Assembly: GCF_017808105.1 (NCBI RefSeq)
Contig: NZ_JADBHF010000015.1
Location: 18,000-81,999, forward strand
Reading direction: 5' to 3'
Source of the DNA: Brevibacterium renqingii
Lineage (GTDB): Bacteria; Actinomycetota; Actinomycetes; Actinomycetales; Brevibacteriaceae
Length of the DNA stretch: 64,000 nucleotides
In this document: positions 52,964 to 61,333 of the stretch, piece after piece
How positions within the stretch are numbered: the first letter of the stretch is position 1
Layout of the letters: every line of letters starts with the position of its first letter
Position numbers and translations under genes: made by a program
Notes under the pieces: model-generated
Told to the model about the DNA's origin: nothing
Database searches by the model: none
The model's input: the letters and a program-made list of their open reading frames with translations, nothing else

Positions 52964-54511
52964 TCACCCCTCCGGGTCGGCCACCACCGGGAGCTCTCCG
53001 GTCATCTCGTCGCGGGGAACCGCCTCGGAGCTGGTCGCCGAGTTGTCCACGCTGTCGTCGGCCGGCATTCCGGTCAGACGTTCGGGGCTGAGGATCTCAC
53101 CGAGCTGATCACGTTCGAGCAGTCCGTGCTCGACGACGAGATCGGCAACGGATTCGTTCCTCGCCAGCGCCTCCTTGGCCAGCTTCGCCGCGGATGCGTA
53201 CCCGATGACCGGAGCAAGGGCGGTGATCACGGTGACCGAGCGGTCGACGATGTCGTCGAGCCGACCTTCGTTGGCGGTGATGCCGTTGACACAGTTGATG
53301 CGGAAGGTCTGGCAGGCCCGCTCGAGCCACGTGATCGACTGGAACAGAGAGTGGGCGATGATCGGTTCGAAGGCGTTGAGCTGCAGCTGCCCGGCTTCGA
53401 CGGCCATGGACACGGTGACATCGGCGCCGGCGACGGAGTATGCGACCTGGGAGACCGACTCGGGAATGACCGGGTTGACCTTGCCGGGCATGATCGACGA
53501 TCCGGCCTGACGGGCCGGCAGATTGATCTCGCCGAGGCCGGCCTGCGGACCCGAGGACAGCAGCCGCAGGTCATTGGCGATCTTCGACATCTTCAGCGCG
53601 CTGCGCTTGAGCGCGCCAGAGAAGGTGATGAAGACGCCGGTGTCCGAGGTGGATTCGACGAGGTCGCCGGCGGTGACGAGATCGAGCCCGGTGATCTCGC
53701 GCAGGTGTTTGATGACCGCTTCCTTGTATCCGACCGGGGCATTGATCGACGTCCCGATCGCGGTCGCGCCCATATTCACCTCGCCGAGGAGGGCGACGGC
53801 CTCTTCCAGACGCTGGACGTCCTCGCGCAGAGTCGTCGCGAAGGCGTTGAATTCCTGGCCCAGAGTCATCGGAACCGCATCCTGCATCTGAGTGCGTCCG
53901 ACCTTGACGATGTGGGCGAATTCGCGGCCCTTGGCGGCGAAGGCATCGGCGAGGAGCGTGAGTTCGGCCAGCAGGTTCTGCAGCGAGAACGCCAGAGCGA
54001 TCTTGATCGCGGTCGGGTAGGTGTCGTTCGTCGACTGACTGTGGTTCGTATGGTCGTTGGGGTGGATGAACGTATAGTCGCCCTTCGGTCGACCGGCGAT
54101 CTCGAGGGCGCGGTTGGTGATCACCTCGTTGGCGTTCATGTTCGTCGACGTTCCGGCCCCGCCCTGGACGACGCCGACGGCGAACTGGTCGCGCAGCTTG
54201 CCGGCCTTGATCTCCTCGCACGCGGCGTCGATGAGGTTCGCCCGCTGGTCGTCGAGCGCCCCGATCTCGGCATTCGCTCGCGCCGCGGCCTGCTTGACGC
54301 AGGCGAAGGCGCGCACGAAGTCCGGGTAGACGGAGATGGGACGGCGGGCGATGGGGAAGTTCTCATTGGCCCGAGCCGTGTGCACTCCCCAATAGGCGGT
54401 ATCGGGGATCTCGAGGCTGCCGATCGAATCGGTCTCGGTGCGAGTGGGTGAACCTTGAGCGGTCAGAGGAGTGGAAGCGGTGGATGATGCGGAAGCATTC
54501 GACTCAGTCAT
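52964..54511 (-). CDS. aspA: aspartate ammonia-lyase
   Basis: 515 residues. Reversibly converts L-aspartate to fumarate and ammonia. Fumarase/aspartase signature GSSIMPGKVNPVIPES; also THGRTHMQ-like VGRTQMQDAVPMTLGQEF and NANEVITNRALEI and HPNDHTNHSQSTNDTYPTA. Typical length is about 470; the extra residues are an N-terminal Ser/Ala/Thr-rich tail and a C-terminal Ser/Asp-rich tail. An Lrp gene lies just upstream on the same strand. Confidence 0.9.
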   Translation of the reverse strand: MTESNASASSTASTPLTAQGSPTRTETDSIGSLEIPDTAYWGVHTARANENFPIARRPISVYPDFVRAFACVKQAAARANAEIGALDDQRANLIDAACEEIKAGKLRDQFAVGVVQGGAGTSTNMNANEVITNRALEIAGRPKGDYTFIHPNDHTNHSQSTNDTYPTAIKIALAFSLQNLLAELTLLADAFAAKGREFAHIVKVGRTQMQDAVPMTLGQEFNAFATTLREDVQRLEEAVALLGEVNMGATAIGTSINAPVGYKEAVIKHLREITGLDLVTAGDLVESTSDTGVFITFSGALKRSALKMSKIANDLRLLSSGPQAGLGEINLPARQAGSSIMPGKVNPVIPESVSQVAYSVAGADVTVSMAVEAGQLQLNAFEPIIAHSLFQSITWLERACQTFRINCVNGITANEGRLDDIVDRSVTVITALAPVIGYASAAKLAKEALARNESVADLVVEHGLLERDQLGEILSPERLTGMPADDSVDNSATSSEAVPRDEMTGELPVVADPEG

Positions 54512-54556
54512 AGTGATTTCAGGGTCTCACATTCCAGAAGCAGGCGAACGAGCGGG

Positions 54557-55030
54557 TCAGGAGTCTGTCAGCGGAACGGTGAGGCCGACCTTGGCGGCGT
54601 CCATGACGACGTGGGTGCTGAAACGCCGGACATTGTCGTTGCCGAGGAAGAGCTCCCGGCTCAACCTCGTATATTCGGCCATGTCGCGGACGATGAGGAT
54701 GGCGATGAAGTCCCATTCGCCGGCGACGTAGTAGCACTGTTGGACCTGGGGTCGGGCGATGAGCGCGGAACGCAGCGCGTCGAGCTTGTCGAGCTGTTCG
54801 CTTTCGACCGCGATCTGGGCGATGACGCGGACGGGGCATCCCAGCAGCTCGGGGGTCAGGGTCACGGCCGTTCCGCTGATGACTCCCATCGACGTCAGGC
54901 GCTGCAGTCTCCGATTCACCGCCGCCGTCGACAGTCCGACGCGAGCTCCCAGCGCTGATTGCGGTATTCGGGCGTCGTTCTGCAGGGCGTCGAGCAATCT
55001 GATGTCGACGTCGTCCAATGTTCGCTCCAC
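54557..55030 (-). CDS. Lrp/AsnC-family transcriptional regulator
   Basis: 157 residues from GTG 55030 (VERTLDDVD). N-terminal HTH RIPQSALGARVGLSTAAVNRRLQRL, C-terminal RAM effector domain GEWDFIAILIVRDMAEY. An ATG at 55108 would add 26 residues; the GTG start gives the normal family length. It is divergent from an M20 amidohydrolase and upstream of aspA, and probably responds to an amino acid. Confidence 0.87.
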   Translation of the reverse strand: MERTLDDVDIRLLDALQNDARIPQSALGARVGLSTAAVNRRLQRLTSMGVISGTAVTLTPELLGCPVRVIAQIAVESEQLDKLDALRSALIARPQVQQCYYVAGEWDFIAILIVRDMAEYTRLSRELFLGNDNVRRFSTHVVMDAAKVGLTVPLTDS

Positions 55031-55149
55031 ATCACCAGTCTCTGTCAGTGCGAACAATGACGCAATGTTTTTGCGTCGGTAGCCAGGTTTCTGACTGAAT
55101 CTGTCCATCTCGGTTGATGCGATTGCTCGAACTCCGTGATCATCGAGAC

Positions 55150-56319
55150 ATGAGCACAGGCCATACAGACCGAGCGAAGCAGTGGCGCCGGCAGCTGCAC
55201 CGCATGCCCGGCACCGGGTTCGACGTCTCCGAGACTGCGGACTTCCTCGCAAAGACATGCACGGACCTCGGTTGGGAGGTTGTCACCGGCATCGGCGGCA
55301 CGGGTCTCGTCGCCTCGCTGCGCCGGGGTACGAGCACCCGCTCGATCGCGTTGCGGGCGGATATGGACGGTCTGCCCATCGACGAGCAGACCGGCGTCGA
55401 ACACAGCTCCCAGAACCCCGGCACCATGCACGCCTGCGGTCACGACGGACATATGGCGATGGTCCTCGGGGCCGCCTCGGCGCTGACGGAAGAGGGCGAC
55501 TTCGACGGAACGGTGCGCCTGTTCTTCCAACCCGCCGAAGAGCCGGGCACTGGCGCGGAGGCCATGTTGGCCGACGGGCTGCTCGACAGGTTCCCCGTCA
55601 ACGCCGTCTACGGCCTCCACAACATTCCGGGGCTGCCCGCCAGCGAGCTCAACGTGCGCAGCGGCCCGATCATGGCCGCTGAGGACAACTTCGAGATCCG
55701 CATCAGCGGGAGGGGAGGGCATGCCTCTGCGCCGCACCTGGTCATCGATCCGATGGTCGCGGGGGCAGAAACAGTGCTTGCCCTGCAGACGATCGTCGCT
55801 CGCGACATCGATCCGCTCGACTCGGTCGTCGTCTCCTGTACTGAACTCGTCACGGACGGGGCACGCAATGCCATTCCGGGCGAGGTCATGCTCCGAGGCG
55901 ATGTCCGTACCTTCACGGATGAGGACAGTGCCCTCGTCGAAGCTCGCATCCGAGAGATCGCCGAGGGAATCGGCATCGCTCACCGGGCGAGCGCATCGGT
56001 CGACTACTCTCGAGTCTTCCGTCCCACGATCAACGACCCCGCCTGTGTCGACCACGTCATCCGTGCGGGGGTAACGGCGCTCGGCGAGAGCCGAGTCAAC
56101 GGCGCATGCCGGGCCATCACCGCCAGCGAGGACTTCGCCGCCTACGCCCGCGCGGTGCCCGCCTGCTTCGCTTTCCTGGGCGCCGGTGCCATCGAACCGG
56201 GCGGCACCGCTCCCCTGCACAGCCGCGACTTCGATTTCAACGATTCCATCCTCGGCACGGGAATCGACGTCTACGTCGAACTCGTGCGCTCACTCCTGAC
56301 CGAAGGACGTATGTCATGA
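55150..56319 (+). CDS. M20-family amidohydrolase (hippurate hydrolase-like)
   Basis: 389 residues. M20D motifs: HRMPGTGFDVSETADFL, RADMDGLPIDEQTG, HACGHDGHMA (binuclear metal), QPAEEPGTGAEAML. The dimerisation domain has GRGGHASAPHLVIDP. The group hydrolyses N-acyl amino acids (hippurate, N-acetyl-amino acids, indole-amino acid conjugates). It overlaps the next gene (ATGA). The start at 55150 has only a weak ribosome binding site. Confidence 0.88.
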   Translation: MSTGHTDRAKQWRRQLHRMPGTGFDVSETADFLAKTCTDLGWEVVTGIGGTGLVASLRRGTSTRSIALRADMDGLPIDEQTGVEHSSQNPGTMHACGHDGHMAMVLGAASALTEEGDFDGTVRLFFQPAEEPGTGAEAMLADGLLDRFPVNAVYGLHNIPGLPASELNVRSGPIMAAEDNFEIRISGRGGHASAPHLVIDPMVAGAETVLALQTIVARDIDPLDSVVVSCTELVTDGARNAIPGEVMLRGDVRTFTDEDSALVEARIREIAEGIGIAHRASASVDYSRVFRPTINDPACVDHVIRAGVTALGESRVNGACRAITASEDFAAYARAVPACFAFLGAGAIEPGGTAPLHSRDFDFNDSILGTGIDVYVELVRSLLTEGRMS

Positions 56320-57446
56320 CCTCATCTGAGACCACCGTTTCCAGCTGGACCGCCAACGACCGCGACCCCGCCTGGACCTGTGCCGCCCCAGCGCCCGAGG
56401 CCCTCGAATTCCACCGGCAGCTCGACGGCTATGCGCCCACCGCGCTCGTCGAACTTCCTGCCCTGGCCGAGGAGCTCGGCGTCGGTGCAGTGTTCGCGAA
56501 GGACGAGTCGACACGGCTGGGCCTGCCCGCGTTCAAGGCACTCGGGGCATCGTGGGCCGTCCATCGTGCCCTTGAAGCAATCGGGAACGGGACCGAACAC
56601 GCCGCTGGCGACGAAGACGGCGATGCCGCGGGAGAGATCGTCACGGCCACCGACGGCAATCATGGCCGCGCGGTCGCCGCTTTCGCTCGCAGGGCGGGAC
56701 GGAATGCGCGCATCTTCGTCCCGGCCGGGGCCGTCCACCCGAATGCGACCGCCGCCATCCGTAATGAGGGCGCCGAGGTCGTCGAGGTCGCCGGCAGCTA
56801 CGACGAGGTCGTCGCCGCGGCCGCAGAGTACGCTGATGGCAGCGGCGGTGTGCTCGTTCAGGACACCGCCTGGGACGGGTATGAAGAGGTGCCCGGCTGG
56901 ATCGTCGAAGGGTATTCGACTCTGTTCCGCGAGGTCGATGAGCAGCTGCAGGATGCGGGCCACCGCGGCGCCGACCTCGTCCTCGTGCCCACAGGTGTCG
57001 GTTCGCTGCTGCAGGCCGCAATCGCGCACTACCGCAGCGAGACGGGTACCGGCTCGACCGCGGTCGTCTCGGTCGAACCGGAGAATGCGGCATGCGTGGG
57101 ACCCAGCCTTGACGCCGGACAGCCGATCTCGGTCGAGACCGGGCAGACGATCATGGCCGGCCTCAACTGCGGAACCCCTTCGTCGCTGGCCTGGCCGTTC
57201 ATCCGCGACGGCCTCGACGCAGCCGCCACGGTCAGCGAACAGGACACGATCGACGCAGCCCATCGCCTCGCCGAACTCGGTGTCGCCGCGGGACCGTGCG
57301 GGGCGGCAGCGCTGGCGGGTGCCCGGGCAGTGCTGCTCGGAGAAGATGCTCCATCGCGGCGCCGCCATCTGGGAATGACGGAAGACAGCACGCTCGTGCT
57401 CACCATCACCGAAGGCTCGGAGGCGAACCCGGTGCCCTCGGCCTGA
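56316..57446 (+). CDS. diaminopropionate ammonia-lyase-like PLP enzyme
   Basis: 376 residues, fold-type II PLP enzyme. PLP lysine in GLPAFKALGASWA, glycine-rich ATDGNHGRAVAAFARR, and PTGVGSLLQAAIAHY. The pattern matches 2,3-diaminopropionate ammonia-lyase (DpaL, YgeX) more than threonine deaminase. ATGA overlap with the M20 gene suggests that the acyl-amino acid released by one is deaminated by the other. Confidence 0.85.
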   Translation: MTSSETTVSSWTANDRDPAWTCAAPAPEALEFHRQLDGYAPTALVELPALAEELGVGAVFAKDESTRLGLPAFKALGASWAVHRALEAIGNGTEHAAGDEDGDAAGEIVTATDGNHGRAVAAFARRAGRNARIFVPAGAVHPNATAAIRNEGAEVVEVAGSYDEVVAAAAEYADGSGGVLVQDTAWDGYEEVPGWIVEGYSTLFREVDEQLQDAGHRGADLVLVPTGVGSLLQAAIAHYRSETGTGSTAVVSVEPENAACVGPSLDAGQPISVETGQTIMAGLNCGTPSSLAWPFIRDGLDAAATVSEQDTIDAAHRLAELGVAAGPCGAAALAGARAVLLGEDAPSRRRHLGMTEDSTLVLTITEGSEANPVPSA

Positions 57447-57460
57447 CTGCCCTGACTGGT

Positions 57461-57787
57461 TCAGGCTCCGAAGTAGTAGTCCGAGTGCGCCGCACACGCC
57501 GGATTGAACGATGCGGCGCATTCCGGGCAGTCATCGACGTTCTTGTATGTCTCGATCGTCAGTTCGGCCCAGCAGCTGCCGCAGAGGGTCGCAGGCTGGT
57601 TCCACTGTTCGCGCGGCCATTGCTCGGCCGGGTGGTCAGCTGTCTCCACATGACAAAGGTGGCAGGGATAGTAGCGACCGCAGCAGGCGAAGCGGATGGC
57701 GACGATGTCGAGCTCGGTCGCGTAGTGCACGCACCGAGTGTGCTCGTCGACGGTCTTGCCGTGGACCCGGGGAGACCGATTCACCAC
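57461..57787 (-). CDS. CHY zinc-finger family protein
   Basis: 108 residues from GTG 57787 with a row of Cys/His pairs: RCVHY, FACCGRYYPCHLCH, LCGSCW, DCPECAASFNPACAAH, the CHY zinc-finger layout. Bacterial members are small stand-alone proteins of unknown function. Confidence 0.8.
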   Translation of the reverse strand: MVNRSPRVHGKTVDEHTRCVHYATELDIVAIRFACCGRYYPCHLCHVETADHPAEQWPREQWNQPATLCGSCWAELTIETYKNVDDCPECAASFNPACAAHSDYYFGA

Positions 57788-57880
57788 TCACCTGCCTTCT
57801 GACGGTTGGACCGATGGAGTCCAGCACAGCAGACTATGGCTAGAAGCTGAATTGCAAGTCGGTCCCACAGTAATGCGAAG

Positions 57881-57912
57881 AATGGAGGGGCAGCGAACGC
57901 TGCCCCTCCATT
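57881..57912 (-). terminator. intrinsic terminator of permease-deaminase gene
   Basis: Perfect 15-bp arms AATGGAGGGGCAGCG (57881-57895) and CGCTGCCCCTCCATT (57898-57912) with a two-base centre, beginning 11 bases after the minus-strand stop at 57924. Confidence 0.85.
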
Positions 57913-57923
57913 AGCTTGCTGGA

Positions 57924-59837
57924 TCAGTTCGTCCTCCGGGTCCAGAACCCTTGGTGAGCGATAGCCGCCTCGTCCTCCAACAACGGACCGACGACCACGA
58001 TCGCTCGCTGTCCCCGCGACAGCACTTCCCGGCAGGGGAGGTCAAAGGTCGGGTTCTCGGGATCATCACCAGTCAGCTCCAGCAGACGGCGCTCCGACAA
58101 GGCATAGACGATCCGGCCGATGCCCGTCCAGTAGATGGCTCCAGTGCACATCACGCATGGCTCGGCGCTCGTGTACAGTGTCGCTGCCGCCAGCTCCTCC
58201 GGAGAGCGCCGTCGTGCAGCCTCTGCCGCAGCCCGCAGCTCCGCATGCTGCGTCGGGTCACCCGCAGGCGGCATCGAATTGTTGCCTTCGGCCGCCAGCA
58301 CAGTTCCATCCGCAGCGACGACTGTGGAGGCGAACGGATGTCTGCCGCGCTTCCTTGAGTCCTCGGCCAACGAGATCACGTTCCTGAGCTGAGCCAGGTC
58401 GGTCTCGATCCCAGCAGCGTTGTCTCCGACTCCAGCCGGTGCGGTGACGAACGAGTTTCCTGCCGCCGAGTGCGCTGGTCGTGTCTCTGTCATATCCATG
58501 TCCGTTTCTTCAGTGGTTTCGATAGCGGTTCTTCTATTGATAAGTGCGTTGAGCAGCACGGCAACGATGGCGCACAGGAAGATGCCGCTCTCGAGGATGA
58601 GTGAGAGCGGGCCTTCGATGGAGCCCAGCAACGAGGGCATCGCCATCGGCAGCACACCCACGCTGAGGGAGATCGCCACGATCAGCGAATTATGCGTCCC
58701 CTCGTACTTCACTCGTGCCAGCTCCTGAATGCCGGCGGCCGTGGTCATCCCGAACATTACGATCGCGCCTCCGCCGAGGACCGCGGGCGGAATGGCCGCG
58801 ACGATAGCACCTACCTTCGGTATCAGACCCATGACCACCATGATGATTCCAGCAGCGGCTACGACGTACCGGCTCCGCACCCGCGTCATGGCGATAAGTC
58901 CAGTGTTCTGGCTGAAGGCGTTGAGCGGGAACCCGTTGAAGATCGCACTGAGCATCGTCGCCAGTCCTTCGCCGCGGAAAGCGTTCCCCAGCCTTCGCGG
59001 AGTGATCGGCGCATCCACCATGCGTCCGATCGCCAGAGTGTTCCCGGTGGTCTCAGCCATGATCACGACCATGGCGAGTGTCATGATCAGAATCGGCACT
59101 ACGTCGAATTGGGGCAGCCCGAAGCTCATGGGCAAAGCGATCCCGATCCATGCCGCATCGGAGATGCCGCTGAAATCACTCAGCCCGAGCAACATGGCCG
59201 CCACAGTGCCCACAGCCATGCCGATGAGCACCGACAGGCTGCTCATCAGGCCCTTGAAGGACACATAGACGATGACGGTGACCACCACTGTGAGCAACCC
59301 GATGAGCAGATGCTTCGGGGCTCCGAAGGAATCACTCCCCTCGCCACCACCGAGCCACCCAGCAGCTGCGGGCATGAGTGAGATGCCCACTGTTGTGATG
59401 AGACATCCAATGACCACACGTGGGAAGAATCGCAGCAGCCGGGAGAAGAGCGGCGCCAGACCGATGGCGAGCAGACCAGCGACCATGACGGCTCCGAAGA
59501 CATGCTGAAGACCGTACTCCGTACCGATCTGCATCATCGGCGCCAGAGCGATGAACGAGGCACCCTGGATCAGGGGCAACCTCGCGCCGAAGCGCCACAC
59601 GCCGAGAGTCTGCAGCAGAGTCGCCAGTCCGCCGATGATGAGATTGCAGTTGATGAGGATGACGATTTCCGCCTGCTCCAATCCCAATGCTCCGCCGAGG
59701 ATCAAGGGAACTGCGACTACGCCGGCATAGATCACCAGCACGTGCTGAAGGCCCAATGTCGCCATCGTCCGCATCGGCAGCACTTCGTCAACTGAATCGA
59801 CCGCTGCGACGCGAGCATCGTTGACCGCGAGTTTCAT
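57924..59837 (-). CDS. fused NCS2 nucleobase permease and cytidine/guanine deaminase-type domain
   Basis: One uninterrupted frame of 637 codons. Residues about 20-440 are a complete NCS2 permease (GLQHVLVIYAGVVAVPLILGG at helix 1; MAETTGNTLAIGRM in TM8; NAFSQNTGLIAMTRVRSR in TM10; about 14 helices). A polar linker (440-480) follows. Residues about 480-637 are a zinc deaminase: HPFASTVVAADG, PTQHAE (H531, E533) and EPCVMCTGAIY (C561, C564), the HAE-PCxxC site of guanine, cytosine and CMP deaminases. With 14 helices the C-terminus is cytoplasmic, so the deaminase would meet the imported base. Internal ATGs at 58499 and 58493 could give a free 191-residue deaminase. Confidence 0.92.
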   Translation of the reverse strand: MKLAVNDARVAAVDSVDEVLPMRTMATLGLQHVLVIYAGVVAVPLILGGALGLEQAEIVILINCNLIIGGLATLLQTLGVWRFGARLPLIQGASFIALAPMMQIGTEYGLQHVFGAVMVAGLLAIGLAPLFSRLLRFFPRVVIGCLITTVGISLMPAAAGWLGGGEGSDSFGAPKHLLIGLLTVVVTVIVYVSFKGLMSSLSVLIGMAVGTVAAMLLGLSDFSGISDAAWIGIALPMSFGLPQFDVVPILIMTLAMVVIMAETTGNTLAIGRMVDAPITPRRLGNAFRGEGLATMLSAIFNGFPLNAFSQNTGLIAMTRVRSRYVVAAAGIIMVVMGLIPKVGAIVAAIPPAVLGGGAIVMFGMTTAAGIQELARVKYEGTHNSLIVAISLSVGVLPMAMPSLLGSIEGPLSLILESGIFLCAIVAVLLNALINRRTAIETTEETDMDMTETRPAHSAAGNSFVTAPAGVGDNAAGIETDLAQLRNVISLAEDSRKRGRHPFASTVVAADGTVLAAEGNNSMPPAGDPTQHAELRAAAEAARRRSPEELAAATLYTSAEPCVMCTGAIYWTGIGRIVYALSERRLLELTGDDPENPTFDLPCREVLSRGQRAIVVVGPLLEDEAAIAHQGFWTRRTN

Positions 59838-59892
59838 GGTTGCACCTGCTTTCGTTGTCCAGAGGAGGATAAGGCGACAATATTGCGCTCAC

Positions 59893-59939
59893 ACCGATAG
59901 ATGAAATGAGTTTCCATCGATGTAACCGATAGATTGAAA
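59893..59939. promoter_or_regulatory. direct repeats between permease-deaminase and LysR genes
   Basis: ACCGATAGAT-GAAA (59893) and ACCGATAGATTGAAA (59925) are repeated 32 bases apart, about three helical turns, in the 104-base divergent promoter. They are possible binding boxes for the LysR protein. Confidence 0.5.
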
Positions 59940-59941
59940 CC

Positions 59942-60862
59942 ATGCGACTCAGTCTGGAGCAAGTTGAAGCGTTCGTGCTCACTGTCGAACACGGCTCGTT
60001 CTCGGCGGCAGCGCGTGCTCTCGGTCGAACCCAATCAACCATCAGCTCGGCGATCGCCTATCTCGAGATCTCTCTCGCTGTCGAGCTGTTTGACCGAAGC
60101 ACCCGCACACCTACGCTCACAGAAGCCGGTCAAGCACTTCTACTCGAAGCCCGCGCGCTCTACGACCGAGCCGTCACGTTCGAAAGACACGGAGACGCAC
60201 TCGCCGATGAACAAGCCGCGAGCATCACACTTGCAGTAGGCATCCCGCCCGATCAGATCATGCCGGTGCTTGAGGAGTTCACAGAAACGTTTCCACACAC
60301 CGACCTGATCATCAGAAACCCTGACCGCGGCGATGCAAGCCGACTCGTACTTGCCGACGAGGCCGAACTCGGGATTGCGTTTCTGCTTCCTGAATACCCG
60401 GATGCACTCGGCTTCCATCAGATGGGCAAGCTCCTGATGACCCATGTCGCGCACCGAGATCATCCTCTTGCGCAGGTCCCCACCCCCAGCTTCGACGAGC
60501 TCCGCGGCTATCGTCACCTCGCATATATCTCACACTCAAGTGCACTGCCGACGAGTGAGTACCTACAGTCGACGCAGACTTGGCACACCGACTCCTACGA
60601 GGCACTCACCGCGCTCGCTCGGTCAGGCATCGGCTGGGCTACCCTGCCTCGGCAGCTCGTGCTTCCGGAGATCGCTTCCGGCGAACTCGTCGAGCTTCAC
60701 CTCGGTGCCTATCCATTCACTGATTGGCTTGTTTCGGTCGACCTGATCTGGCACCGAGGACGGCGTCTCGGTCCGGTGGAGACTTGGCTGCTCGACCGGT
60801 TCCGACGGCACCCGGTGCACGAGGTTGCCGAAGACGGGCAGGACACGATCCGAATTCGCTGA
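59942..60862 (+). CDS. LysR-family transcriptional regulator
   Basis: 306 residues. N-terminal HTH: LEQVEAFVLTVEHGSFSAAARALGRTQSTISSAIAYLE, then the effector domain. It is divergent from the permease-deaminase fusion with 104 bases between the starts, the classical arrangement for LysR regulation of the neighbour. The ligand may be the nucleobase or its deaminated product. Confidence 0.9.
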   Translation: MRLSLEQVEAFVLTVEHGSFSAAARALGRTQSTISSAIAYLEISLAVELFDRSTRTPTLTEAGQALLLEARALYDRAVTFERHGDALADEQAASITLAVGIPPDQIMPVLEEFTETFPHTDLIIRNPDRGDASRLVLADEAELGIAFLLPEYPDALGFHQMGKLLMTHVAHRDHPLAQVPTPSFDELRGYRHLAYISHSSALPTSEYLQSTQTWHTDSYEALTALARSGIGWATLPRQLVLPEIASGELVELHLGAYPFTDWLVSVDLIWHRGRRLGPVETWLLDRFRRHPVHEVAEDGQDTIRIR

Positions 60863-61333
60863 TCGTCCTTTGGAGGCAGGCACAGTCGCCAAAGTGATGT
60901 GACCGTCCATGCTGATGATTCCGCCGGCCATGACCATGGTTCCGCGCAGGAATGAGACGGTCGGCGAAAGCGTGAATAGGCCGATCGGCTGCTTGCGCTC
61001 GGTTCTGGATGCGGGGCTCATCTCGGCAGAATCTATCGGTTCTGCTGCGTCGGCGATCTGAGAATTGGACCGGGCTTCCTCGGCATGTTGGGTGCTCAAT
61101 CGAGCATGAATTTCTGTGTAGATTGGTAAGGTGAATCTTCGGCTTGCCATCTGCACTGAAGAGGCAGTTCGAGCCTAATGAGCGCGCTTCGACAGTTCCA
61201 ATAGCCGTTGTGGATGCTCTCTGTCTGATTTTCAGATGACCAGTTCCCCGGAGATGGAAGAATTACGGTATCGGGGTCGGTTCTCGCCGACGATGTCCCA
61301 GTAAGAGAGTCCTCGAAATCAGCAGGAGCGCAG
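60863..61333. other. intergenic stretch with a possible gene remnant
   Basis: 471 bases between LysR and the DUF2891 gene. On the minus strand from an ATG at 61021 one reads a basic start and a single hydrophobic segment (FLRGTMVMAGGIIS) that looks like the first helix of a transporter, followed by non-membrane sequence that runs into the LysR gene on the other strand. It looks like a truncated remnant. The remainder holds a ribosome binding site (GGAG at about 61325) for the next gene. Confidence 0.4.
60880..61021 (-). pseudogene. possible 5' remnant of a transporter gene
   Basis: Minus-strand start at 61021 gives a short N-terminus with one transmembrane-like segment and then unrelated sequence. 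No complete domain can be read. Assignment to a transporter family is a guess. Confidence 0.2.

Noticed and set aside
58440..58520. Possibility that the permease and deaminase are two genes joined by a frameshift or missing stop
   Set aside because: The frame is open through a plausible polar linker, with no stop or obvious ribosome binding site before the internal ATGs. Separate translation remains possible but there is no evidence of a break.
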